Assembly: GCF_023898315.1 (NCBI RefSeq)
Contig: NC_064621.1
Coordinates: forward strand, 15,560,501-15,624,500
Source of the DNA: Schistocerca nitens
Taxonomy: Eukaryota; Arthropoda; Insecta; Orthoptera; Acrididae
Direction: 5' to 3'
Length of the DNA stretch: 64,000 nucleotides
Shown: positions 1 to 9,888 of the stretch, one piece after another
Position numbering within the stretch: the first letter of the stretch is position 1
Layout of the letters: each line of letters starts with the position of its first letter
The notes under the pieces: model-generated
Databases searched by the model: none
Told to the model about the DNA's origin: nothing
Seen by the model: the letters and a program-made list of their open reading frames with translations, nothing else
Translations under genes and position numbers: made by a program

Positions 1-143
1 CTGACCCCTACTATATCTAGATTGAGCCTTTGCATTTCCCTTCTCAGATTTTCTCGTTTCGCTACCACGTTCAAACTTCTGACATTCCACGTCGTGACTC
101 GTAGAACGTTATCCTTCCGTTGATTATTCAATCTTTTTCTCAT
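1..143 (-). CDS. Partial LINE endonuclease ORF (N-terminus only)
   Basis: The minus-strand ATG at 143-141 opens a frame that stays open to the window edge (47 codons). It reads into a TWNVRSLN motif followed by a NLDIVGV motif. These match the first strand and Asn-containing motif of the endonuclease/exonuclease/phosphatase fold in the intact RTE ORF at 40755-43718 (AWNVRSLN ... LDIVGIS). The product would nick target DNA for target-primed reverse transcription. The rest of the protein lies outside the window, so intactness cannot be judged. Confidence 0.7.
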   Translation of the reverse strand, partial: MRKRLNNQRKDNVLRVTTWNVRSLNVVAKRENLRREMQRLNLDIVGV

Positions 144-567
144 GGTAACCTCCCCCTTCGCAGTCCCCTCCCGGAGATCCGAATGGGGGACTATTCCGGA
201 ATCTTTTGCCAATGGAGAGATCATCATGACACTTCTTCAATTACAGGCCACATGTCCTGTGGATACACGTTACGTGTCTTTAATGCTGTGGTTTCCATTG
301 CCTTCTGCATCCTCATGTCGTTGACAATTGCTGATTCTTCCGCCTATAGGGATAATTTCCCACCCCTAGGACAAGAGAGTGCCCTATAACTCTATCCGCT
401 CCTCCGCCCTCTTTGACAAGGCCGTTGGCAGGATGAGGCTGACTTCTTATGCCGGAAGTCTTCGGCCGCCAATGCTGATTATTTATCAAAATTTAGGCAG
501 TGGAGGGGATCGAACCCGGGACCGAAGACATTTTAGATTATGAATCAAAGACGCTACCCCTAGACCA
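1..567 (-). mobile_element. 5' end of an RTE-like LINE with tRNA-Met-like leader (cut by window edge)
   Basis: Read on the minus strand, this begins with a tRNA-like block (567 down to 498) containing a B-box-like GGTTCGATCC. An anticodon loop of form TTCATAA would make it Met (CAT). About 350 bases of leader follow, then the start of an endonuclease reading frame. The segment at about 165-200 (CCGGAGATCCGAATGGGGGA on the plus strand) is shared with the leader of the full-length RTE at 40.7-44.0 kb, so the two elements are related, but the tRNA-like start is absent there. The element continues beyond base 1. Its identification as RTE-like is firm. Whether the tRNA part belongs to the LINE or is a neighbouring SINE is inferred from recall of locust repeats. 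Confidence 0.75.
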
Positions 568-1910
568 AGCAATACTCATACCTTAGTTTCTCGAGATTTA
601 TCGGAAAATTTGATCATTTTCAACATTCTGTGTGTGCAGTGCCCTTTTCATTTTAATTGTTACGGTATTTCGAAGTCTCCCCTAGTTGTCTTCTTCAGGT
701 GCAGAGTGCACATTGCTAGACTCGTTGTTCGGGACCAACCGAGCTGTGAACTGGTCACCACAAGCTATTGCTTCACGGCGTTGTCAAACGATGTCTCACT
801 GTGCTCGTCTACCAGTGACGGAAACAAGCAAAAGATATATTGATTCATTAGTTGTTGAGGTTGGGATGCAGGAGCTTCCACATTCGACATAATTCCAAGT
901 CCTCTGTCTGTAGCCGATGTACGGTCTTCAAACTACTGTCGAAATTGGGGACAAATGTCAGTCAAGTCTAAAAGAGAAACGCTCTATGATGATCTGAATA
1001 TAAGGAATAGAATGTTAAGAACTGTTCGATTAAAGTGTGGTAGTATGTATGTGGGAAGGAATGTGATCGTCGGATGAAAATTTTGTGAATACATGCTGTA
1101 AACAATAGTAGTAATATGAGATATAGTTGTATGATTCCCAAATCAGTGCAAAAATGGACCAACCGTGCTCACAGCCTGTTTTTTTTTTTTAAAAAAAAAA
1201 AAAAAAAGCTGTCAAAGATACATTCGTTACAGCCAACTCAAGCAACCAATTAAGTAAGCCCAACTTAGATGTATCCATTTATGCTATGTTGGATGACTGG
1301 ACAGCAGTTGGTATGTACGTAATAAATATAAAAGCAGCCAATTCTAGATAGTTGCTGTATTTTTCAGTGAAAACGTGTATGTACGCTGCATATAAAAATA
1401 ACGGTTCTTCGTAACAGCGTAGTTACGCGCGACTATAGCACACAACAAAAGCTAGAACATAAGACACAATGCTCTAGCTGTTGACCTGTGCTCAAATCGT
1501 GCGTCGTTCGTACATAAGTTGGTGCTAAGATCGGTTATTTTTCGTATCTAACGTACATACATTTTCTCATTGAAAAATACAGCCACCGTCTGGAATAATA
1601 GGACCTGATGATGGCGTATTGTATCGCTGAAACTTTTAACCTATAAAACAATCTGGATATACACTTACAGGTGACGGTTTTTTTAAAATATTTATTGCAG
1701 TTAAATCAGCTGACGTCGAATGCCTAACGTGTTGGGATTAAATGAAATACGCGATGTCTGCAACGACTCTCGGGGACAGTGTATTAATATTGGCATTAGA
1801 GATTAGAATGATCGATTCAGTTAAAATTTAGCGCACGATTCAGCTCTCAATATTCTTAAACCACGGCAGTAAACATAACAATGCTCTGCCTGCTTCTCTC
1901 TGCTCATGGT
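568..1910. other. No gene recognised
   Basis: AT-rich DNA with only short frames. It contains a T12-A17 run (1179-1207). A 16-nt segment at about 688-703 (TTGTCTTCTTCAGGTG) recurs inverted near 2203-2218. I see no coding, tRNA or repeat-terminus signal that I can name. Confidence 0.6.
1179..1207. repeat. T12-A17 homopolymer junction
   Basis: A run of 12 T directly followed by 17 A, a self-complementary junction. It could mark two abutting retroposed tails in opposite orientation or simple slippage. No retroposon body is recognisable on either side. Confidence 0.8.
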
Positions 1911-2053
1911 TAAGTGTCATTAAGACTATTTTTGGTGAAGGGTATGGTCCTACGACACTTTCCTATTTTATAACATTTTCTTTAAGTGCTTGTTAAGACC
2001 GTTTTTGGGGAACAGTGTGGTCTTAAGACATGTTCCTCTCTTATACCGTTTTC
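1911..2053. repeat. Imperfect 71-bp tandem duplication
   Basis: Two adjacent units (1911-1981 and 1983-2053) both begin TAAGTG. They then share the order TTAAGAC, a T-rich TTTTTGG block, GGTC and TTCC, and end with ATA-ACATTTTC / ATA-CCGTTTTC. Divergence is high, so the duplication is old. No function is evident. Confidence 0.6.
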
Positions 2054-2287
2054 CATGGGTTGGCATTGCCTTTTGGATGTACGTAAACTTCTTGAACACC
2101 AGTTTAATCTTAGACAGCAGTGACTAGGGCGATGTGCATTCTGGTCTTGTCAATGTTTGGTGGGAATCCAGACAGCGGGCAACATTCTGCAGTGGACACC
2201 TGAAGAAGACAACCAAGAAAGTTGTCAAAATAATGTGAAAGGTAAATCACAAATTATACGCAAAGTTAAAAATCAACAAACGTAATA

Positions 2288-3709
2288 CACTCCTGGAAAT
2301 TGAAATAAGAACACCGTGAATTCATTGTCCCAGGAAGGGGAAACTTTATTGACACATTCCTGGGGTCAGATACATCACATGATCACACTGACAGAACCAC
2401 AGGCACATAGACACAGGCAACAGAGCATGCACAATGTCGGCACTAGTACAGTGTATATCCACCTTTCGCAGCAATGCAGGCTGCTATTCTCCCATGGAGA
2501 CGATCGTAGAGATGCTGGATGTAGTCCTGTGGAACGGCTTGCCATGCCATTTCCACCTGGCGCCTCAGTTGGACCAGCGTTCGTGCTGGACGTGCAGACC
2601 GCGTGAGACGACGCTTCATCCAGTCCCAAACATGCTCAATGGGGGACAGATCCGGAGATCTTGCTGGCCAGGGTAGTTGACTTACACCTTCTAGAGCACG
2701 TTGGGTGGCACGGGATACATGCGGACGTGCATTGTCCTGTTGGAACAGCAAGTTCCCTTGCCGGTCTAGGAATGGTAGAACGATGGGTTCGATGACGGTT
2801 TGGATGTACCGTGCACTATTCAGTGTCCCCTCGACGATCACCAGTGGTGTACGGCCAGTGTAGGAGATCGCTCCCCACACCATGATGCCGGGTGTTGGCC
2901 CTGTGTGCCTCGGTCGTATGCAGTCCTGATTGTGGCGCTCACCCGCACGGCGCCAAACACGCATACGACCATCATTGGCACCAAGGCAGAAGCGACTCTC
3001 ATCGCTGAAGACGACACGTCTCCATTCGTCCCTCCATTCACGCCTGTCGCGACACCACTGGAGGCGGGCTGCACGATGTTGGGGCGTGAGCGGAAGACGG
3101 CCTAACGGTGTGCGGGACCGTAGCCCAGCTTCATGGAGACGGTTGCGAATGGTCCTCGCCGATACCCCAGCAGCAACAGTGTCCCTAATTTGCTGGGAAG
3201 TGGCGGTGCGGTCCCCTACGGCACTGCGTAGGATCCTACGGTCTTGGCGTGCATCCGTGCGTCGCTGCGGTCCGGTCCCAGGTCGACGGGCACGTGCACC
3301 TTCCGCCGACCACTGGCGACAACATCGATGTACTGTGGAGACCTCACGCCCCACGTGTTGAGCAATTCGGCGGTACGTCCACCCGGCCTCCCGCATGCCC
3401 ACTATACGCCCTCGCTCAAAGTCCGTCAACTGCACATACGGTTCACGTCCACGCTGTCGCGGCATGCTACCAGTGTTAAAGACTGCGATGGAGCTCCGTA
3501 TGCCACGGCAAACTGGCTGACACTGACGGCGGCGGTGCACAAATGCTGCGCAGCTAGCGCCATTCGACGGCCAACACCGCGGGTCCTGGTGTGTCCGCTG
3601 TGCCGTGCGTGTGATCATTGCTTGTACAGCCCTCTCGCAGTGTCCGGAGCAAGTATGGTGGGTCTGACACACCGGTGTCAATGTGTTCTTTTTTCCATTT
3701 CCAGGAGTG
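2288..3709 (-). mobile_element. Complete Tc1-like DNA transposon
   Basis: A 1422-bp element bounded by 27-bp terminal inverted repeats (2288-2314 and 3683-3709). The repeats start CACTCCTGGAAAT and differ at only a few positions. It is flanked on both sides by the TA expected for Tc1/mariner insertion (2286-2287 and 3710-3711). It carries one uninterrupted transposase gene on the minus strand and a downstream AATAAA (plus-strand TTTATT, 2345-2350). Every structural part is present and no stop or frameshift is visible, so it could be autonomous. I recognise the family as a common locust Tc1 repeat; that is recall, not a search. Confidence 0.95.
2443..3465 (-). CDS. Tc1-family transposase, 340 aa, apparently intact
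   Basis: Cut-and-paste transposase that binds the element's inverted repeats and inserts at TA. The start MPRQRGREPYVQL at 3465 is chosen because 340 aa is normal for Tc1. The open frame continues upstream to 3801, but that part reads through the inverted repeat into host DNA. Domains: N-terminal paired-type helix-turn-helix regions (about residues 10-120, including TYRRIAQHVGREVSTVHR), then a catalytic RNase H-like domain. Catalytic residues are D155 (FSDESRF), D244 (QQDNARPH) and E277 (SPIEHVWD). Counting codons gives 32 residues between D244 and E277, shorter than the 34 of classical Tc1. The GC-rich codon use differs sharply from the AT-rich surroundings, which suggests a relatively recent arrival. 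Confidence 0.93.
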   Translation of the reverse strand: MPRQRGREPYVQLTDFERGRIVGMREAGWTYRRIAQHVGREVSTVHRCCRQWSAEGARARRPGTGPQRRTDARQDRRILRSAVGDRTATSQQIRDTVAAGVSARTIRNRLHEAGLRSRTPLGRLPLTPQHRAARLQWCRDRREWRDEWRRVVFSDESRFCLGANDGRMRVWRRAGERHNQDCIRPRHTGPTPGIMVWGAISYTGRTPLVIVEGTLNSARYIQTVIEPIVLPFLDRQGNLLFQQDNARPHVSRATQRALEGVSQLPWPARSPDLSPIEHVWDWMKRRLTRSARPARTLVQLRRQVEMAWQAVPQDYIQHLYDRLHGRIAACIAAKGGYTLY

Positions 3710-3968
3710 TAGTTACAAAGCGAAGAACACGGTAGCGGTATACCCAGGTCGGTTTGGTTATTATATTGTGAACTTAATATGTGAAGTGAATTTCTTTCCA
3801 AACCACAGCCAGTACTTTTGGAGATGTCGATTTAATGCTATCAAGGGGGAAAACGTCTAACAACGGTATATATGTAATAGCTTGGATTTGGGGATCTCCC
3901 GTATCGAACAGATACCAGATTTAGCGAAAGATTGGTTTGTTTGATTTATCACAAATATCTTTATAAGA

Positions 3969-4236
3969 GTCCGCCCCTCGTGGTCTCGCGGTAGCGTTCT
4001 CGCTTCCGGAGCACGGGGTCCCGGGTTCGATTCCCGGCGGGGTCAGGGATTTTTCCTGCCTCGAGATGATTGGGTGTTGTTGTGTCGTCTTCATCATCAT
4101 CATTCATCCCCATTACGGTCGGAGGAAGGCAACGGCAAACCACCTCCATTAGGACCTTGCCTAGTAAGGCGGTGCGGGTCTCCCGCATCGTTCCCCTACG
4201 CTCTGTAAAGAAGCATGGGACTTCATTTCCATTTCC
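3969..4236 (+). mobile_element. tRNA-derived SINE with perfect 12-bp target duplication
   Basis: Starts with a tRNA-like block (CCTCGTGGTCTCGCGGTAGC as A-box region; GGGTTCGATTCCCGG as B-box/T arm). A tRNA-unrelated body follows, ending in a TTTCCA-repeat tail. The identical 12-mer ATCTTTATAAGA flanks it at 3957-3968 and 4237-4248. That demonstrates retroposition and fixes the ends exactly. The promoter would be recognised by RNA polymerase III; the reverse transcriptase must come from a partner LINE. Confidence 0.93.
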
Positions 4237-4566
4237 ATCTTTATAAGAATCATACGATAAACCGCTATTGTATGAAATATAACATTGCGTAACAAGATAT
4301 ATCGCATTGGGATCCGTTCCATGTGCATGTCTTGTCATGGGAGATGTTAGGTGTTCTGACCTACATCAACACTCCACTTTTCGAACATTTTCGTGTCATG
4401 GCGGCTGCAGTGTAACACGTGTTAAGTTCGGCTCGCGAAATTTAGTCGAATTCGAAGGTGTTCTCGCAGGTGGTGTTGTCTAGTACAAGTGGAAATCGTG
4501 TAAACAACAGTGTTCTGTGCAGTAGTGCTATTTTTTTTTCTGTGCCCCGCCAATATCTTCGAGAAA

Positions 4567-5321
4567 ATGGTAAACAGAAGAGTCAACAGCAGCGCGTCCA
4601 GCAGCGGGGAAGCAGCAGGTGCGGCGGGCCCGCTCTTGGTGGAAGGTGCGGCCGCGGCTCCCGGCATAGCGGAGCTGGTCCGCTCTGAGGTAAACGCTGC
4701 GCTTCGCAATAAAAACAATCTCGATCTGATAGCAGGCACTATATCAGATACTGTAACGGCAGCAGTATTGGCCAAAATGCGTGAAACTGTTGAGGCCAAT
4801 ACTGCCGAAATTACAGCACTAAAAAAGTCTGTGTCTGAATACGAGAAAAGGCACGAGAGTTGGAAGTGAAACTATCTGCCGCAACTGACGAACTAGAACA
4901 GTACCAAAGGCGAAATAGTCTACGACTGTTTGGAGTAGTAGAAAATAAAGAAGAAGACACGGACAACCTGCTTATACAGGTTGCGCGTGAAAAATTAGGC
5001 GTAGAAGTGACCAAGGCAGACATTGACAGGAGCCATCGGGTGGGACGAAAACTACCAGGTGCCACCAAACCTCGTCCAATAATAATTAAATTTATCTCGT
5101 ACCGAAAACGGGCAGAGATCTTTACCCAGAAGAAGAAGTTAGCAAGGACAGGGCTTACAATAAGGGAAGATCTGACACACGAACGGCTAAAGATTTTAAA
5201 CAGTGCCATATCCCATTTCGGTCTTCAGAATGTGTGGACTCAGGATGGCAGAGTAATCATTAAGACAGCAGCTGGAAAGAAGACAGTCACAAACATGACA
5301 GAACTGAATAGTATTAAGTGA
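4567..5321 (+). pseudogene. LINE ORF1 protein, broken by one frameshift
   Basis: ORF1 of the surrounding LINE, a nucleic-acid-binding chaperone in related elements. Translation starts MVNRRVNSSAS at 4567, followed by an Ala/Gly-rich segment. A helical, probably coiled-coil region (about residues 35-100, AEITALKKSVSEYEKR) leads into an RRM-like domain. Key motifs there are RRNSLRLFGVVE, DRSHRVGRK and PIIIKFISYRKR, as in L1/CR1-type ORF1 proteins. The frame is lost near 4845-4860, where a stop TGA follows, and resumes in another frame to the stop at 5321. A single-base indel explains it. No CCHC knuckle is visible. Confidence 0.8.
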
Positions 5322-5911
5322 AGCTACTCGAGCCAAAAGTGCAAACTTAACACCATTTGCAAATTGTAACAGCCCTATACTCAGATATAGTCTTGTAATT
5401 TTATTAATTTTTTAATTATACCCATATTTGTACCTTCAACTAATTGTTTTTGTAACTGTATTAACCTTTCACTATTTTTTTGTGTCTGTAGCTCTAACCA
5501 TTACTTAATTTTAGTTACTGCTAATACTTTTTTCATTTTCTCAGTTTATTCTCTTCCGTTCTGAATTAGTTCTATTGCAATTATGAGTTTCTCCTTTAGT
5601 TCATTTATCACCCATCTCTTCGGTTTAAATTGTTCATAACAAAAATCACTATCAGTATCACTTTAGCAAATTTCAATCTAATTGTAGCTTCCTACGATAA
5701 TCACTACCAGCATCACTTTAGTAAATTTCAATTTAATTCTAGCTTCCTACGATAATCTATCAATTATTAAGCTTACTTCTCTCTGCTGGCAGCATCGGCC
5801 TCTTAAATCACTCCCTTTTCCCTTATTTCCACCCTAAGCTGTTTCAAATACGCTAATTACATTTCTCCTCGTACGACAGAGGATACACAGTGACACACAG
5901 CCGTCACTATT

Positions 5912-8900
5912 TTGGTCATATTCTCCTTGCACCGAATACCACTAATCCATTTTCTATACTCCCGCAACCTCAGGAAATCTCTACCAGTCGCCTTTCTTTC
6001 GGCATCGCGGTGTCACACACAGGGCGCGCAAAATCTCGGACACCCCTGTGTTATGTCACTTAGCGGAAGCAGCGGCCAGTGCCCCTCGCGGCAGGTAGTG
6101 CCTAACAAAGGGACAAACCAGTCTGCCACCCTAGTTCAGGCTGCTCAGCGGAACGCGTCAGAGCTTTTAGCAGCTCACTGCAACATCCAGTCTTTACCTG
6201 CACATTACGAAGAACTTAGCCTCCTCTTCAACCAACTAAACTACCACGTAATGCTCTTATCCGAAACGTGGTTGAAACCACACATATCCTCTGCATCTAT
6301 TCATCTCCCAGGGTACACATTTCTTAGGGCAGACAGATCAAAAAAGCGAGGTGGCGGGGTCGGCGCGTATATACGAACAGATCTCAAAGCGAAAGTCTTA
6401 TGTACGTCAAATCCTGCTGAAGAAAAAGAGGCTGAATTCATGTTCATTGAAATAAATATACAAAGTCGGAAATTCTTGACTGGCGTCGTGTACAAGCCGC
6501 CAAAAATAAGCTCAATGAGTTCCTTCCAGTCGGAATTACATTCACTTCAGTGTCAATACGAACATGTCATCGTAATGGGTGACTTGAACATAGACCTGCT
6601 AAGAGACACTCCCTCCGCAATAAACCTAAGAAGACTGTTTAGTTGCAATAGCATGAACATTCTTCCATTACAACCTACACACCATACGGCGCACAGTCAT
6701 ACTCTTATAGACGTAATCGCAACGAAACAGACTGACAAAGTAAGAGATGAAACTTCCTGGCAGATTAAAACTGTGCGCCCGACCGAGACTCGAACTCGGG
6801 ACCTTTGCCTTTCGCGGGCAAGTGCTTTACCAACTGAGCTACCGAAGCACGACTCACGCCCGGTACTCACAGCTTTACTTCTGCCAGTACCTCGTCTCCT
6901 ACCTTCCAAACTTTACAGAAGCTCTCCTGCGAACCTTGCAGAACTAGCACTCCTGAAAGTAAGGATATAGCGGAGACATGGCTTAGCCACAGCCTAGGGG
7001 ATGTTTCCGGAATGAGATTTTCACTCTGCAGCGGAGTGTGTGCTGATATGAAACAACAATGTATTTGCTACGCAGTTTATCAACTTGCCCGCGAAAGGCA
7101 AAGGTCCCGAGTTCGAGTCTCGGTCGGGCGCACAGTTTTAATCTGCCAGGAAGTTTCATATCAGCGCACACTCCGCTGCAGAGTGAAAATCTCATTCTGA
7201 AAGTAAGAGATGTTGGTCAAACATCGGCCCCTGGCCTCTCAGCACATGATGTAATATTCCTGGCCTACTCTGTGCAGCCCCCAAGGATCAAATCGCGTTA
7301 CATAACTTGTAGGAACATGAAACGTATTGACCTTGACGCTCTAACAGCCGATTGCTCAGAAATCTCATGGCATCAAATAATCAGAAAACCCACAATCGAC
7401 GGCAAAATTAATGAACTTGGTGATAAACTCACTGCCCTCTATGACAAACATGCACCTGTGCGCACAATCCGTGTAAGTAAATCTCCTGCTCCATGGCTGA
7501 CAGCTGAATTACGTCAAATGATGACTAATAGGGATGCTGCCCACAGGCGTTTCAAGGCAGATCCGAAACCCGAGCGTTTCGAAGAATATAGAAAGCTACG
7601 GAACAGAGTGAAACAATGCATTCGCAATGCTAAAATCAGGCACGCTCGCTCCCTTGTATGCAGCGATCTGACTCCCACGACTCTATGGAAGAATCTCCGT
7701 AGCTTGGGGGTCGGAAAGGCAAAATCGGAAACCACTTTTCATGTGTCAGCTAACGAATTAAATGAATTCTTCTCTGCACCTCTGAATACCAGCACAGCTG
7801 ATAATTACCGTCCACAAGAATCCCTAAACAGGATAACTAACAACGATACCTTCCATCTAAAACATGTAACAACGAATACGGCAAGAAAAGCAATAATGAG
7901 AATCTCTTCTGATGCAATAGGCAACGACAGAATCGGTATAACCATGATTAAGAATGTTGTCGATATCTTAGTGCCTGTCTTAACTGACATATTTAATTTT
8001 TCCCTCGTGAACGGAATATATCCCACTGCATGGAAAAGAAGCCTAATTCGACCCATCCCTAAGATCGAAAACCCGCAACTGCCTAGTGATTACCGACCAA
8101 TTAGCATACTGCCTGCTGTTTCCAAAGCACTTGAATATATTGTTCATGACCAAATCACTGAACACTTGCATGAATTCAGCCTATATGACAAATTTCAATC
8201 CGGTTTCCGTAAACATCACAGCACAAACACTGCTCTAATTAAAGTAACTGATGACCTGAAATATGCCATCGACAATCGAAAGGCAACAATATTGACGCTA
8301 CTGGACTTCAGCAAAGCTTTTGACACTGTTAGCTTTGACATATTGCTCAGAAAAATGCAACAGCTTAATTTCTCTGAAAGTGCAATGAGATGGTTTGAAA
8401 GCTACTTAAAAGACAGACAGCAATGTGTTGTCTGCGTAAATGAAAAATCTTCCTGGAAACATGTTTCCTCGGGAGTGCCACAAGGATCAGTCTTAGGACC
8501 ACTTTTGTTTTCTTTATATGTCAACGATATTTCATCGGTTCTGTCCTCCTGTAAATATCATTTCTATGCCGACGACCTCCAGCTCTACCTAAGCGTCGGA
8601 CCTGAAGATGTAAACACTGCAATCGCTCAGATGAATGATGATCTGTCTTCAGTAGTGACATGGGCGAAAAACCTGGGGCTTAAACTAAATGCAAAAAAGA
8701 CGCAAGTAATCTTAATAGCCCATCAGAAATTAATAAGTTCAGATTTCCGCGAACGGCTACCTCCTATTCTGCTCGACGGTACTCCAATACCATATCAGAA
8801 AACAGTGAAGAACTTGGGTGTAACTTTGGATGAGCATCTCAACTGGGCGGAGAATACAGTCGCAGTGTGCCGAAAGACGTCTGCTTGTCTCTATGCTCTC

Positions 8901-9414
8901 AAAAAGTTTCGGAACATATTTCCACAGGACTTGAAACGCCAGCTCGTGCAAGCACTCGTTCTACCGAACCTCCACTATTGTGATGTGATTCAACAAGGCA
9001 TGAGCAGTGAAAACAAAAGACGGCTAGAGCTAACCATGAATGCCTGTGTGCGTTACACCTGCAACATTCGCCGATACGATCATGTTAGTGCTTCATACTC
9101 CCAGCTAGGGTGGCTGCGGCCGGACAAATTGCGCGACTACCACACTATGTCTACTCCACCGACTCCTTGAGGCGCAAACACCCCAGTACCTTGCTTCAGA
9201 GATTAAAAACCTGTCATGTCATCATAATCGAAACACGAGGTCACTCTTATTTGGTATCCTAACTGTGCCCACTCACAAAACAAAAACTTTTGCAAACTCC
9301 TTCTCAGTTGCCGCTGTCCGCCTCTGGAACAAACTGCCCCTTACCTTGCGCAAAATTCAATCTCCTGCTGCTTTTAAGAAGAAGTTGAAGCATTTCCTAC
9401 TATCATCTTTATAA
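5912..9414 (+). pseudogene. LINE ORF2: endonuclease-reverse transcriptase, interrupted
   Basis: The N-terminal apurinic-type endonuclease shows AAHCNIQSL, LLSETWLKP (catalytic Glu), GDLNIDLL and TLIDVIA before the insertion. LSAHDVIFLAY (catalytic His) comes after it. The reverse transcriptase follows with LVNGIYPTAWKRS, LLDFSKAFDTV, SSGVPQGSVLGPLLFSLYVN and the active-site FYADDLQLY at about 8563-8590. A 450-bp repeat at 6750-7199 splits the endonuclease. Removing it and one 13-bp duplication restores continuity (TDKVR to DVGQTS). Near 9135-9175 the frame shifts to a stop at 9170, while the family's C-terminus (FSVAAVRLWNKLPLTLRK) continues in another frame to 9414. The start is uncertain: ATG 5912 or 6053. 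Confidence 0.87.
6750..7199. mobile_element. Fold-back tRNA-containing repeat nested in LINE ORF2
   Basis: A 450-bp insertion with exact 13-bp target duplications AAAGTAAGAGATG (6737-6749 and 7200-7212). The left part (6750-7051) is a near-complete copy of the same repeat as 18806-19109. On the minus strand it holds a tRNA-like region with GTAGCTCAGTTGGTA and GAGTTCGAGTCTCGG. The right part (about 7084-7199) is an inverted partial copy. The arms 6750-6822 and 7085-7157 are essentially perfect reverse complements. A second pair is 7008-7051 with 7156-7199. A 35-bp linker (7052-7086) joins the parts. The whole can fold into a long hairpin. Confidence 0.88.
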
Positions 9415-9888
9415 AGTTCTCCACAAAATTAATGTACAAGGACAATCCCCTCATCTGTCAAATAGCAAAGCTAGCGTCTCCTATGTTGCTCCTGAGATGC
9501 CTTCCTCTTCATCTATCTCTATTAGCCACGCAATATTCTTTTCCTTTATATTTCCTTAATTATGTTTCATCATGTCTCTCTATTCTTCTCCTCCCTTCAC
9601 CATGAGTCTCCCTCATACTCCCTGCTGCCAGCACTCCTATCTCAAATCTGTCTGTTCAATAATGTCTAATTATAACAGTACTTGTGATCTAAGAATATAA
9701 ACTCTATATGTATGTATTTTTCCAGGTGTACCTTTCAAATTGTTTATTTCACTTTTTGTACTAGATGTAGTTTAACATGCCTACTAAAACATATGAATGT
9801 AAAATAAGTAGAATGCCTGGTTAGATGTAATTGAGGGCCTGATGGCCCTAATCTTGCCAGGTTAAATAAATAAATAAATAAATAAATA

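Larger units (their letters stand above)
4390..9888 (+). mobile_element. Nearly full-length two-ORF jockey/CR1-like LINE
   Basis: A plus-strand non-LTR retrotransposon. It has a leader, ORF1 (4567-5321), an AT-rich inter-ORF region (5322-5911), ORF2 with endonuclease and reverse transcriptase (5912-9414), a 3' UTR and a terminal AAAT microsatellite (about 9863-9888). The tail follows GCCTGATGGCCCTAATC, which I recognise as a typical 3' end of this insect family. The 5' boundary is approximate because I see no target duplication. It is defective: ORF1 and ORF2 each carry a frameshift and ORF2 is split by a 450-bp repeat. Decay is otherwise light. Confidence 0.85.

Noticed and set aside
3466..3801. 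N-terminal extension giving a 452-aa transposase
   Set aside because: The extra codons read through the inverted repeat into flanking host DNA. The 340-aa form from 3465 has the normal family length and start.
3969..4040. Functional tRNA genes (also at 498-567, 6784-6846, 15541-15612, 18840-18902, 62921-63009)
   Set aside because: Each is the tRNA-like part of a SINE or LINE leader, with imperfect cloverleaf pairing and flanking repeat body or target duplications.
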